Shown: piece by piece, positions 16,727 through 25,277 of the stretch
Numbering within the stretch: the stretch's first letter is position 1
How the letters are laid out: the number at the start of each line of letters is the position of its first letter
Assembly (NCBI GenBank): GCA_910578385.1
Contig: CAJTQV010000018.1
Span: 10,067-59,465 of the forward strand
Direction: 5' to 3'
Source of the DNA: an uncultured Muribaculaceae bacterium
GTDB taxonomy: Bacteria > Bacteroidota > Bacteroidia > Bacteroidales > Muribaculaceae
DNA: 49,399 nucleotides
The notes under the pieces: generated by a model
Database searches by the model: none
What the model was told of the DNA's origin: nothing
Seen by the model: the letters and a program-made list of their open reading frames with translations, nothing else
Translations under genes and position numbers: made by a program

Positions 16727-17268
16727 ACCTTGATAACCTTTAGTTTGTCGGGAGATAAGCCGAGTTTGCGGCGATAGACAGAGCCATTCTCGCCGAACAT
16801 CTCGACCTCGTGGGATGTGACACCATCGGCACATATCTCTCGCACTTCATCGAGCGTCATGAGATGCCCGGCGATATTGCGCCATATCACGAAGTCGCAG
16901 GGGCTTCCCTCCTGCCGGTAGTTGGAGCAGTTGAAAGCCTTTGCGCCCACGCGGATCTCGCCGCCGCAACGGGGGCAGCGTGCCACCACCGACTCCATTG
17001 TGATAGAGCCGTCAGCCGCCATGACAAGCACGGTCGGAAAAGTCTTCCACTCCTTTGTGGCGAAGCCGTCGAGCAATATGCTCCGCTTCTCCAGCAGTTC
17101 CGCGACCTCGGCATCCGCCATCTTGCGGTTGCCTATAACCCCGTTGATGAAGAGTCCGCACTTGCCGTCCTCCCCGGTGTTGTTCTCACAGCGGTAGCCC
17201 TTGCAGGTCTTCACCACATTGCCGCCGCACACAGGGCAACGGCCGATAATCTTTGTTTCTGTATCCAT
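16723..17268 (-). CDS. Tandem zinc-ribbon protein (topoisomerase C-terminal-repeat type)
   Basis: 181 residues containing two similar halves. Each has a CPVCGG or CPRCGG knuckle followed by a Cys pair (CKGYRCENN... C; FNCSNY... C), then a conserved region (FINGVIGNRKMADAEVAELL and VIWRNIAGHLMTLDEVREI). This is the pattern of the Toprim_Crpt repeat found at the C-termini of bacterial topoisomerases and as small proteins in Bacteroidales elements. Probably binds single-stranded DNA during transfer or replication. Overlaps the downstream gene by 4 bp. Confidence 0.75.
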   Translation of the reverse strand: MDTETKIIGRCPVCGGNVVKTCKGYRCENNTGEDGKCGLFINGVIGNRKMADAEVAELLEKRSILLDGFATKEWKTFPTVLVMAADGSITMESVVARCPRCGGEIRVGAKAFNCSNYRQEGSPCDFVIWRNIAGHLMTLDEVREICADGVTSHEVEMFGENGSVYRRKLGLSPDKLKVIKV

Positions 17269-17293
17269 GTAAAAAATGTTGTTGATAGTTCGT

Positions 17294-18028
17294 TTATCTG
17301 TATTTTATCGTGTTCCACTCCCACACAAGGGTCTCCGCGATAGCCTTTCCCGACATAACCGAGGCCCAGCCGTCGGGGTCAAGCGAGAACCACAGGTCGT
17401 TCCATGAGAGAGTGCGTATCTGCCACGCCAGTAGCCACAGGTCGGTGTTGATTGTCTCCAGACGTGTCACCACCTCGTTTGCCACATAGTACCTCTCGGC
17501 GGAGTTGAGCAGGTTGACTTTGTGTTTCTCTTTTTTGCCATCAGAACCTGTGACAGTGTAGCTACCCGACGTGACAAGCTGTTGCATGAAGGGATAGAGA
17601 GCCGCCATCTGCGTGGCCGCGTCAGTCAGCTCATCGGACACCAGCACCGCTATGGCCGTGCCTTTAAGATGCCCAGGTACCGATTTACGCAACAGATCAC
17701 AGTTCTTGGGTATCTCCGTAAGCACCAGTTCACCGGCACGCTTTATCTGGTAGAGATTCTGCATGGCACCCTGGGCGTTGGAAAGATACTCAAGCATCTT
17801 GTTCTCCACGGAGTGAACGCGGTCGAGGGCTACTGTCACGGCGGCTTCAGCCGCAATGATCTTCTCCTGGGTTGACTTACGCTTCTTGTGGATATTGTTA
17901 AGCTCCACAGTCTGCGCTATCACCGCCGCCGTGAGCGTCGGGTCGGTCTGTTGCGCCATCATGTCCGCTCCAGGAATGACAAGGAGGGATAGTGCGAGCA
18001 GGGCTGTTTTCGGTTTGATAGTCTTCAT
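17294..18028 (-). CDS. Exported TraI-like coiled-coil protein, paralogue of 35169-35894
   Basis: 244 residues. A signal peptide (MKTIKPKTALLALSLLVIPGADMMA) precedes a long helical region. The C-terminus (NDLWFSLDPDGWASVM ... LVWEWNTIKYR) matches the end of the tra-operon protein at 35169 (DDLFFAIDPEGWANMK ... LILNWNGLRIIK). The two are therefore homologues, one inside the transfer operon and one inside the DNA-processing operon. Probable periplasmic component or regulator of the secretion apparatus. Confidence 0.75.
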   Translation of the reverse strand: MKTIKPKTALLALSLLVIPGADMMAQQTDPTLTAAVIAQTVELNNIHKKRKSTQEKIIAAEAAVTVALDRVHSVENKMLEYLSNAQGAMQNLYQIKRAGELVLTEIPKNCDLLRKSVPGHLKGTAIAVLVSDELTDAATQMAALYPFMQQLVTSGSYTVTGSDGKKEKHKVNLLNSAERYYVANEVVTRLETINTDLWLLAWQIRTLSWNDLWFSLDPDGWASVMSGKAIAETLVWEWNTIKYR

Positions 18029-18035
18029 CGGTCAG

Positions 18036-19226
18036 TCATATTTTTAAGCCGGAAGCGCGTTGCTCGGCGAGGTTATCGTCACGGTCATGTTTGGTAGGGA
18101 GTATCTTGATTGATGAGCGTTTACCCAACAGGCAGTCGTTCCAGTCCTTGAAGTCCTTAGGAGGCTGCCACTGCCCCATGCGGTAACGCACGGAGATATG
18201 CGGCTCAAACTGAGTGTAGGCGGAGCGGTCGGGTGACACCGGAAAACTCTTGCCTTTGGCCTCCACCATCAAGCCCTCCGGTGTCTTGGTGATTTTGAGT
18301 GGAATGTCCTCGACAAGAGCCATGAGGCGGAGTCCGTTGATGCGTCCGGCAAGGTCGTTGTCGAAGCAGTCGTAGGCACGGGCGTTTGGAAAACGCTCCA
18401 TCACGCCCAGTACCTGACGGTCGGAGAACGTGCCGCCGAGGGAGACAAGGGCGATATCCTCGCCTAACCGGGGCCGGTTCAGCTGGAAAAAAGCCATAGC
18501 GTCAAAGGCGGATTCACAAAAGAACACATGACGCACGAGACCGTTGTTGCCGTGCGACAGGTCGGCCACCCACGCCGCCGTGGAGGAATTGGTGCCGGCG
18601 GCCTTTGACTTGTAACCGCTCACGCCGCGGATCTCATATCCCACAGTCTTGTCACTCCCGGCTTCCGTGTAGGGGAAGCCAATATTGTAGCCGTTGAAAT
18701 TCTCGTTGCGTCTGTCAGACACAAGGGAAATGAACGGGGCGAGAGCCTTGACCGTATCTGCCGACAGTCCGCGCTGTGCGAACAGCCGGGGGATATTGGC
18801 CGCGTCCAGTTCCTTGACACGGTAGCGCGAAGGGTCGAACACCTGAGGCGCGGATGCCGAGCGTACATAATCCCTGTCGCGGTCATAATCCGGCTCCGGC
18901 ATATTGGCGAACTGCGCCATCACTTTCGCTATCTTCTGCCATTCGGTAAGCCCGATAACATTGAAAGATGAAAGGTTCTCGCGTATGAACGACACCACGT
19001 CGCCCTTTGAGCCGTCACGCCGGAAGAAAGTCTGCGAAGCCTTGTCGCGGCGGTTGCTGACGATGATTGTGTCGCGCTTGTCGCGTCCCTCGCCCAGCAC
19101 AAGCTCGATGTACCGGCCCACACCTGCCTTGCGGTCGAGGCGGTAGCCGAGCGAATAGGCGACATCATCAATACCAACACGCGATTTAAGTTCTTTGAAC
19201 TTAACTTTATAGTCAGCCGGTGCCAT
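18036..19226 (-). CDS. Toprim-domain protein (TraP/DnaG-like)
   Basis: 396 residues from the ATG at 19226, which lies 4 bp beyond the stop of the upstream gene; an upstream start would overlap that gene. The N-terminal part (about 5-110, YSLGYRLDRKAGVGRYIEL ... FFRRDGSKGDVVSFI) resembles the CHC2-like domain of plasmid primases, though without a clear Cys cluster. The toprim fold follows: FCESAFDAMAFF (catalytic Glu) and DCFDNDLAG (DxD-like). Likely acts in priming or processing of the transferred strand. Confidence 0.8.
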   Translation of the reverse strand: MAPADYKVKFKELKSRVGIDDVAYSLGYRLDRKAGVGRYIELVLGEGRDKRDTIIVSNRRDKASQTFFRRDGSKGDVVSFIRENLSSFNVIGLTEWQKIAKVMAQFANMPEPDYDRDRDYVRSASAPQVFDPSRYRVKELDAANIPRLFAQRGLSADTVKALAPFISLVSDRRNENFNGYNIGFPYTEAGSDKTVGYEIRGVSGYKSKAAGTNSSTAAWVADLSHGNNGLVRHVFFCESAFDAMAFFQLNRPRLGEDIALVSLGGTFSDRQVLGVMERFPNARAYDCFDNDLAGRINGLRLMALVEDIPLKITKTPEGLMVEAKGKSFPVSPDRSAYTQFEPHISVRYRMGQWQPPKDFKDWNDCLLGKRSSIKILPTKHDRDDNLAEQRASGLKI

Positions 19227-19230
19227 AGCT

Positions 19231-20553
19231 TCAGACGATTGAGAGTGACTTGGAGGCGCGGCGGTCGATGCCTGCAATCTCCGATTCATAATTCTTGCGT
19301 ATCGCGCTTCCGAGGAATATGTCTTTCTCGCGTTGGTCGGTGAGCTGGAAATACATTCTCGCGGTTGAACGCTCGATAGGCTTCACACCGAGATCGACAC
19401 CGTTGTATGAGGCACGCAGGGCGAAGTCGCCGGAGCGGGTCTTGATTATGGCAGCGTTCCTGAACGGGCATATCTCGTCCTCCAAAGGAGCCATCAGAGG
19501 GTCGTTCTTCGCCAGATAAGGCTGTTCGCCGAGCGATATGCGCTGTGCGTCCACACGGTCGAGTATCATTTCCGAAGCCTTGTTGACATCGGCCATCACC
19601 GACACGATGAACTTCGGCTCCTGCCGGAGCGCGCCTATCCATGAATCGAGGTAGGCCGCCGAGTTGTCGGTGACTCTGGAGTCAAAGCCCATGGAGTGGC
19701 TTATCATGGCCGCTGTAAGTTCGGCCACCAGTTCCTCTTTCGCATATTTCGGGTCGCCGAACTTCGCGCCCGCCTCACGGTTGAGCCTTTCGGGTGTCAT
19801 GGTGGAGTGCGTCATTTCGTGTAGCATGGTCGAGTAGAACTCCATGCCGTCGCGGTATATGTCCTCCGGAGTCGCGCCCTTGTTGAACTGCTGCTTCATG
19901 GGAAGCACCACAATATCACGCGAGGGGGAATAATACGCGCCGCTCTCCTTGCGGTCGGCCTGTATGGGGCAGAGCCATGTCTGCTCGGCAACCATGCGGT
20001 CGAGTGCCCCGTGGGCGTACATACCCTGTGTGTCACGCATTTCAGGCACCTTGAAGCGGTCGAGTAGTTTCTGCACCCTCTCAGGCTGTGCCTCACGGAA
20101 ATTGGTCTGGTCGATGTTGTAAACCGGGAACGCCTTGACAAAGGGTATCACGTCAAGATTTTTACGCTCGTCACGGCTCATGGCTCGGTACTCGTCGGAG
20201 GATATTCTCTTGCCGTCCTTGTCTCGCACCATCATGTCCCAGTATATCACCGGAAAGGCTTTCTCTCCTTTGAGGACATGGGCCTTGAAGTTGTGTGCCT
20301 GCTTGAATGTGAGGAACACTGGAAGCTCGTAGCCTTGCGCCGCAGTGTGCAACTGGAGAAAGAAGGAGTTTGAGCCGGAGTAGTTGCGCCCCATGATGTT
20401 CTGGGGCAGGCCGGCGGAGGAGGCTCCGCCAATCCAGCCCTTCTCCCAGTCCGAGCCCTTCATCTTCTCCATACGCTCGATCATCATCTGGGCGAAGCGG
20501 TCGAGAGCCTGCTGGCCTGAACTGTTGGACGCGCCGTTAGTTCCAGATGCCAT
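19231..20553 (-). CDS. ArdC-like protein with zincin metallopeptidase domain
   Basis: 440 residues from the ATG at 20553; an ATG at 20565 gives four more residues. The N-terminal region (GRNYSGSNSFFLQLHTAAQGY ... FKQAHNFKAHVLKGEKAFPVIYW) matches the ArdC N-terminal ssDNA-binding domain. The zinc motif HEMTH lies at about residue 245, with EELVAELTAAM as the downstream helix. ArdC-type proteins protect incoming plasmid DNA from restriction. Overlaps the 75-residue gene upstream by about 17 bp, so the two are translationally linked. Confidence 0.87.
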   Translation of the reverse strand: MASGTNGASNSSGQQALDRFAQMMIERMEKMKGSDWEKGWIGGASSAGLPQNIMGRNYSGSNSFFLQLHTAAQGYELPVFLTFKQAHNFKAHVLKGEKAFPVIYWDMMVRDKDGKRISSDEYRAMSRDERKNLDVIPFVKAFPVYNIDQTNFREAQPERVQKLLDRFKVPEMRDTQGMYAHGALDRMVAEQTWLCPIQADRKESGAYYSPSRDIVVLPMKQQFNKGATPEDIYRDGMEFYSTMLHEMTHSTMTPERLNREAGAKFGDPKYAKEELVAELTAAMISHSMGFDSRVTDNSAAYLDSWIGALRQEPKFIVSVMADVNKASEMILDRVDAQRISLGEQPYLAKNDPLMAPLEDEICPFRNAAIIKTRSGDFALRASYNGVDLGVKPIERSTARMYFQLTDQREKDIFLGSAIRKNYESEIAGIDRRASKSLSIV

Positions 20554-20764
20554 AATCCTCGTCATCTATCAGCTGACGCTCCATCATGTCAATCTCGGTC
20601 TCGTCGTAGTAGAACTCGGCGGATTCTTCAGAGGGTTCGATGCCATGAAGCTCGCACCATTCGAGGTAGGACTCCGCATTATCGCTTTCAAGCATGAAGC
20701 GGAGGAAGCCTATTGTACCGTCCTGAAGGAGCTGCACAAGTTCGTCATATTCTAATTTTGCCAT
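20537..20764 (-). CDS. Small acidic hypothetical protein
   Basis: 75 residues, net strongly negative, helical N-terminus (MAKLEYDELVQLLQDGTIGFLRFMLES) and an acidic C-terminus (EIDMMERQLIDDEDYGIWN). Overlaps the start of the ArdC-like gene. Small acidic proteins beside anti-restriction genes can be DNA mimics, but I see no specific match to a known family. Confidence 0.65.
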   Translation of the reverse strand: MAKLEYDELVQLLQDGTIGFLRFMLESDNAESYLEWCELHGIEPSEESAEFYYDETEIDMMERQLIDDEDYGIWN

Positions 20765-20799
20765 AGTGGTATTCTTTTAAGTGTTGTGGGGAAACGGTT

Positions 20800-22071
20800 T
20801 TACATTTTCATGGAGGCTGATTTCTCCATAGATAGCGGAGCGGCGAGTTTGGTGCTTATCTCCTCAGTGAGATATTTTGCGGCTATCTGCTCGCGTGTGG
20901 CGGTCTTCGTCTTGAAAAGCGAATAGCCGTCGTCGAAGGACAGCTCCTGACGGGAAGTGCGTCCACGTCCGTCGCCGAGGTCGGCCGACACCTTCCACTT
21001 TCCATCTTCCTTGTCCTTTGCGACACGGATACCCTTGGGGTCGATGCCCTCCGGGAGCCTGAACTGCTCGTAGTGGGATTGCAGGTGCAGACGGTCGCCG
21101 AAGTTGCGCTCCACAAGCTGTCCGGGAGTTGCCACGCGGTCGAAGTATGCGTTCAGGTCCTCGCGTGAGGCAGTTGTTGACATCTTCTTGTCTCCCACCT
21201 GTGCGTAGAACTTATACTTGCCGTAGTCGGCGCGGGTCTCGTCGGTCTCCTTATAGACATTGAACTTGTCTATGGTCAGGTTTCCGCCGGGTCCGGGCAG
21301 CACATTTGCCACTTGATAGGCTACATCCGGCACCCTCGGCATAAGTTTCGTGGGATAGTAGCGTTCCATTAGCTGCGGCACGGTGAGTTCCTTCTCCTTA
21401 TAGGCGACGAGGTCAGCCGGATCCATCTTCTGAGGCTTCAGTTGTTCGCCGTTGATCTTGGCGGTGAAATACCAGTCCTCCGGGTTGGTCTTGCTCTGGT
21501 AGGCGTGGCCGTGTGTCACCTTGTCGCCGTTGACAGTCACCATCTGAGGCTCGCGGGGCTTGCGCTCGGCGGCTTCGCCCTGTGTGGCGGATTGGGATTC
21601 TGATTTCTTCTCTTTCGGGGTCGTTTCATCGACCGCGCTCTTTGTGGTCTTTACAGGCTCCTCCTGGGGAGTCTTTTCTTTCTTTTTTCTTGGCATATCG
21701 GATTCTTTGTTAATGGGTTGTTGTGATGTAGTCTCCCCGTGTTTAGCCGCCTGTTCCTTTTTCTTCTGCTTGGGGTTTTCAAGCTGCTCGCATATAGCCA
21801 CTCTCATTCCGGCTCTTACAAGCCGAGGCAAATAAGTGTCGAGTGCTTCGTGCGGGAAGGATGCCACATCGACATTCTTTTCTTTGCCGACTGTACGGGT
21901 GGAGACTGGTGTTCCGAGAATTTCCGACACCTTTTTCGCGTCCTGACGGTAGATTTCGTATGTGCTGCCGGTGCGGAAAAGTAGCAAGGCGTCGGGGTGT
22001 TTCTCTTTCATGTGGTCGAACTGATCCATTACGGAGAGTTGGCCCGGCTCTTTTTTTCTTGAAGCTGCCAT
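20800..22071 (-). CDS. MutS-I-like domain fused to DUF3945-type region
   Basis: 423 residues. Residues about 10-95 (MDQFDHMKEKHPDALLLF, YEIYRQDAKKVSEILG, FPHEALDTYLPRLVRAG, RVAICEQLE) match the mismatch-recognition domain I of MutS. A Lys/Glu-rich linker (about 100-175) leads into a DUF3945-type region with MDPADLVAYKEKELTVPQLMERYYP. No MutS ATPase is present, so this is not a repair protein in the usual sense; it may recognise or coat DNA during transfer. Starts 5 bp after the upstream gene. Confidence 0.75.
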   Translation of the reverse strand: MAASRKKEPGQLSVMDQFDHMKEKHPDALLLFRTGSTYEIYRQDAKKVSEILGTPVSTRTVGKEKNVDVASFPHEALDTYLPRLVRAGMRVAICEQLENPKQKKKEQAAKHGETTSQQPINKESDMPRKKKEKTPQEEPVKTTKSAVDETTPKEKKSESQSATQGEAAERKPREPQMVTVNGDKVTHGHAYQSKTNPEDWYFTAKINGEQLKPQKMDPADLVAYKEKELTVPQLMERYYPTKLMPRVPDVAYQVANVLPGPGGNLTIDKFNVYKETDETRADYGKYKFYAQVGDKKMSTTASREDLNAYFDRVATPGQLVERNFGDRLHLQSHYEQFRLPEGIDPKGIRVAKDKEDGKWKVSADLGDGRGRTSRQELSFDDGYSLFKTKTATREQIAAKYLTEEISTKLAAPLSMEKSASMKM

Positions 22072-22076
22072 GTGCG

Positions 22077-22862
22077 TCAGCGTTTGAGGCCTGATTTCCG
22101 TTCCTCTTTCTGCGTGGGGTCGAGGCTGATGGCACGTTCCTTAGAGTCATGCTCGACAACTTTCTGATATTCCCAGCGGTTCTTGTCAGTCATTACCAGT
22201 CCGAGATATTCGGGGTGCTGCTCGTCATAGCGGAGTTTCTGCTGACGCTCCCACTCCTTGAGGTCGCCTTTTACGACCTTGAAGCCCTGCGGTTCCTTTA
22301 GGTCGATACCGACCGATACCTTTTCGCCGCCTACCGACAGTTCCACCGGTTTGCCTTCGCGTGCCTGCTGTTTCTGCTGGGAGCCAAGCTCGATGTCGTT
22401 GACCTTTTCCATGTCCTTCAACTTCTGCTCAATCTGCACCTCGGTTATGCGGCGGTGGATGATTGACTTCGTTTCCGGGTCGAGCTGGAGATACTGCTGA
22501 GTCTTCTCGCCGTTGATGTCGATGGCTTTCTGCAACACGTCGCCACGGCGCAGTGCGTCAAGTTCCTGTTGTGACAGGCGAAGCTCGTTGTTCCTGTCAA
22601 CCGACAGTTCACGCTGCACGGGATAAGCGATCAGCGTGGGATTGCCGTCTTTGTCGGCGGCGAGCTGAAGTTTGAGGGGTAATGAGATAACCATGCCATT
22701 CCCGGTGTCGATAGACACCTGCAAAAGAGGCGTGACCTCCCCCTGCATCAGTTTTTGCTTCACGTCCTGCGGAAGCATATCAGCTTTCTCCCTGTCGATA
22801 CCCAAAAGGGCGAGTTTTTCATAAGGGAGCGTGTCCTGCTGATTTTTGTTCGGAATTTCCAT
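22077..22862 (-). CDS. DUF3945/DUF4099-type protein, first gene of DNA-processing operon
   Basis: 261 residues. The N-terminal region (LPYEKLALLGIDREKADML ... KLMQGEVTPLLQV) and the segment LSQQELDALRRGDVLQ match Bacteroidales mobile-element proteins annotated as DUF3945 or DUF4099; I am not certain which. The C-terminal half is charged and helical. The family is found beside toprim, ArdC and topoisomerase genes but has no established activity. The gene starts about 50 bp downstream of the conserved operator 22912-22954. Confidence 0.75.
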   Translation of the reverse strand: MEIPNKNQQDTLPYEKLALLGIDREKADMLPQDVKQKLMQGEVTPLLQVSIDTGNGMVISLPLKLQLAADKDGNPTLIAYPVQRELSVDRNNELRLSQQELDALRRGDVLQKAIDINGEKTQQYLQLDPETKSIIHRRITEVQIEQKLKDMEKVNDIELGSQQKQQAREGKPVELSVGGEKVSVGIDLKEPQGFKVVKGDLKEWERQQKLRYDEQHPEYLGLVMTDKNRWEYQKVVEHDSKERAISLDPTQKEERKSGLKR

Positions 22863-22881
22863 GTCAATGAATTAGAGGTTA

Positions 22882-22889
22882 TAAATTTG
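22882..22889 (+). promoter_or_regulatory. -7 box of the glucosaminidase gene
   Basis: TAAATTTG matches TAnnTTTG, 37 nt before the ATG at 22927. It faces away from the minus-strand promoter at 22912-22919, so both transcripts leave the same 64-bp gap. Confidence 0.45.
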
Positions 22890-22911
22890 CGGCGTAACCG
22901 CTTGTCGACCT

Positions 22912-22954
22912 CAAAATTATCCCCACATGATTGCTAAATTTGAAATTCCGAACA
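22912..22954 (-). promoter_or_regulatory. Conserved 43-bp promoter/operator (copy A)
   Basis: On the plus strand CAAAATTATC, 7 bp, GATTGCTAAA, 3 bp, GAAATTCCGAACA. The same three blocks with identical spacing occur at 41657-41699. Read on the minus strand, the first block contains TAATTTTG, a -7 element placed to transcribe the operon starting at 22862. The GAAATTCCGAACA block recurs inverted at 22847-22859, giving 13-bp arms 82 bp apart. The operator runs into the first ten codons of the divergent glucosaminidase gene. Confidence 0.7.
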
Positions 22955-23547
22955 TTTTTGTTGCGATTGCCTGTGCAGTTTTCTGTTCACAGTATGCCGC
23001 AGCCCAGTTTTACACCGTTACAAAAGATTCTCCCGTGACGGTTGAAATGCACAATAGAGAAGTTTATAACACTGATAATAAGAGTGATAGTATATTGCCT
23101 CAAATATCATCAATCCCGGAAACGGTTATTGGCGTAAAAAATATGCCACAAACGCTATCTGCAAGCATTGTCACCACATCAAAGTCACATTTCCGGCAAG
23201 CACCGGTCAGTTCCGGACTCCCGGATCTGACCATTCCAAATCTGATTGCCGAGATTGAAAAGAACGGCATAAAATATCCGAAAATAGTTTTGGCACAGGC
23301 AATACTTGAAACAGGCTGGTTCAAATCTCCGGTATGCCGCAACAAGCACAACCTTTTCGGGCTTACAAATCCACGCACAGGTAAATACTACGAGTTCAAC
23401 CATTGGACTGAATCAGTCAAAGCCTACTACACAAAAGTACAGTACCGATATAAGGGAGGAAATTATCTGCTGTGGCTGAAAAAGATTGGCTACGCTGAAG
23501 ATCCGGGCTATATCCGTGCTGTGATAAGCGTATTGAAAATGCTATAA
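22927..23547 (+). CDS. Exported glucosaminidase-domain peptidoglycan hydrolase
   Basis: 206 residues. A signal peptide (about 1-27, ending QYAAA) is followed by a variable region, then a glucosaminidase domain (about 100-206) with ILETGWFKSPVC (catalytic Glu), NLFGLT and the conserved YYTKVQYRYKGGNYLLWL. It cleaves the glycan backbone in the periplasm. The divergent position beside the transfer operon fits the VirB1-like role of opening the cell wall for the conjugation channel. Its first codons overlap the operator 22912-22954, so its expression is likely tied to that of the transfer genes. Confidence 0.88.
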   Translation: MIAKFEIPNIFVAIACAVFCSQYAAAQFYTVTKDSPVTVEMHNREVYNTDNKSDSILPQISSIPETVIGVKNMPQTLSASIVTTSKSHFRQAPVSSGLPDLTIPNLIAEIEKNGIKYPKIVLAQAILETGWFKSPVCRNKHNLFGLTNPRTGKYYEFNHWTESVKAYYTKVQYRYKGGNYLLWLKKIGYAEDPGYIRAVISVLKML

Positions 23548-23602
23548 TGTGCTAAAAGCGTTGACTCTCAATAAAAATATAGCATGGCTCGATTAAAATT
23601 AT

Positions 23603-23610
23603 TAACTTTG
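23603..23610 (+). promoter_or_regulatory. -7 box directly before the AlbA_2/HATPase gene
   Basis: TAACTTTG ends exactly 4 nt before the ATG at 23615, the same spacing seen at 8698-8710 and 42947-42935. A leaderless transcript is predicted. Confidence 0.5.
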
Positions 23611-23614
23611 TAGT

Positions 23615-25063
23615 ATGAATACATTGGGACTTACGCAGCTTCTTGATAAACTTGTTTCGCTTCCTCAAGAAACGGAATGGGTTGAGTTCAAGCATAATTT
23701 TCATTCGGAAGAAGAGATAGGTCAAAGACTGTCGGCGTTATCTAACAGTGCTGCTCTTCTAAACAAACCATTCGGATATCTTGTGTTCGGAGTCGAGGAT
23801 GGCACCCACAAAATCGTTGGTACATCATTTAAGGCAAAACGCCATAAGAAAGGTAATGAGGAACTTGAAATGTGGCTCCTCAACCGTCTTAATCCAAGAA
23901 TTGACATTGAGTGCTTTGAGTTTGATTATGAGGAAGAGCACATCTCTCTTTATCGTATCCCAGCCGCAACTGAACGTCCGGTAACTTTTTTGAATACGGC
24001 CTATATTCGTGTAGGCTCACTTACAAAACCTCTTATAGGCTATCCGGAGAAAGAAGCAAAACTATGGAGAAAAAATCGCAGTAAGACTCTGGATAAGACT
24101 GTTGTAAAAGAATGTGGAAGCTCCGCTGATATTACCCGATTACTCAGCGTGGAGACATATTATGATCGGTTGAAGATACCTATGCCCCAAACAGTAGATA
24201 GTATCATCGACCGTTTTATTTCAGAAAAATTCATTATCGCTACACTTACAGGATATGGCATTACTGAATTAGGCGCGATACTGCTTGCAAAAGACTTACG
24301 TGACTTTGATAATCTTTACCGTAAGGCTATGCGTGTAATTGTATATAACGGGAAAAGCAAAGTTGAGACTGTCAGGGAACAGGGCTTTGAACAAGGTTAT
24401 GCCGTTTGTTTTCCAAAAATGATTGACTGGGTAAATGGTCAACTGCCAGCAAACGAAGAGATTGGCAAAGCATTACGTGAAGATGTCAGAATGTATCCTG
24501 AAATAGCGATAAGAGAAGTCTCAGCAAATATGATAATTCATCAGGATTTTTCCGTACTTGGCTTCCCTATGATTGAGATTTATTCTGATAGAGTCGAAAT
24601 ATCGTCACCGGGTCAACCACTTATAAGCACAGACCGCTTTATAGATGAATATCAGTCGCGCAACGAAGAACTTGCAGATATAATGCGCCGAATGGGATTT
24701 TGCGAGGAAAAAGGCAGTGGTATGGACAAGGCCCTTTCTGCAATAGAAAAATACCAACTTCCGCCTATTAAGTATCGCGTATCTGATATTCGTACAACAA
24801 TAATTTTATCAGCATACAAAACATGGTCACAGACCTCAAAGGAAGAACGTGTGCAGGCTTGCTATCAACATGCTTGCTTAAAGTATTTGGCGAATGAAAT
24901 GCTCACAAACAAATCATTACGCGAAAGATTGGGTGTTGATGAAAAGAATTATCCCTTGGTGTCTATTGTCATAAAGGAAGCATTGGCGCAAGGCTTGATT
25001 AAAGTTGGAACACCCGAAGGGACTAACAGACGTGATATTGCTTATATACCCAGTTGGGGATGA
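23615..25063 (+). CDS. AlbA_2-domain ATP-binding protein (RecG-like C-terminus)
   Basis: 482 residues. The N-terminal AlbA_2/Schlafen-type domain (about 15-130) has ETEWVEFKHNF and FGYLVFGVEDGTHKIVGT. The HATPase_c_4-like region (about 285-400) has REVSANMIIHQDFS and GFCEEKGSGMDKAL, and a winged-helix-like C-terminus follows (LANEMLTNKSLRERLGVDEKN). Such proteins are predicted regulators; the exact role is unknown. It is a single-gene unit with its own promoter and a strong terminator, which suggests a later insertion beside the glucosaminidase gene. Confidence 0.85.
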   Translation: MNTLGLTQLLDKLVSLPQETEWVEFKHNFHSEEEIGQRLSALSNSAALLNKPFGYLVFGVEDGTHKIVGTSFKAKRHKKGNEELEMWLLNRLNPRIDIECFEFDYEEEHISLYRIPAATERPVTFLNTAYIRVGSLTKPLIGYPEKEAKLWRKNRSKTLDKTVVKECGSSADITRLLSVETYYDRLKIPMPQTVDSIIDRFISEKFIIATLTGYGITELGAILLAKDLRDFDNLYRKAMRVIVYNGKSKVETVREQGFEQGYAVCFPKMIDWVNGQLPANEEIGKALREDVRMYPEIAIREVSANMIIHQDFSVLGFPMIEIYSDRVEISSPGQPLISTDRFIDEYQSRNEELADIMRRMGFCEEKGSGMDKALSAIEKYQLPPIKYRVSDIRTTIILSAYKTWSQTSKEERVQACYQHACLKYLANEMLTNKSLRERLGVDEKNYPLVSIVIKEALAQGLIKVGTPEGTNRRDIAYIPSWG

Positions 25064-25203
25064 GTCATGTAATTTCATGTAATGAACAAGGCGATATTGA
25101 ATAGCCGATAATAGCCGACAATACATCACTTCTTTATTTTTCAGACTCTTACAAAGACTTTGCAAAGGTCATACTCATGTATGCTTCATGTAATAGATTG
25201 AAT

Positions 25204-25252
25204 CAAAAGGCACTATCCGTATTATTATACAAATAACAGATAGTGCCTTTTG
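25204..25252. terminator. Strong bidirectional terminator
   Basis: Perfect 14-bp inverted repeat: CAAAAGGCACTATC (25204-25217) and its complement (25239-25252). A/T runs on both outer sides make it usable from both strands, between the convergent AlbA_2 gene and the traX-containing operon. Confidence 0.8.
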
Positions 25253-25277
25253 CAAAGATATTACTAAAGGTCAGTAG

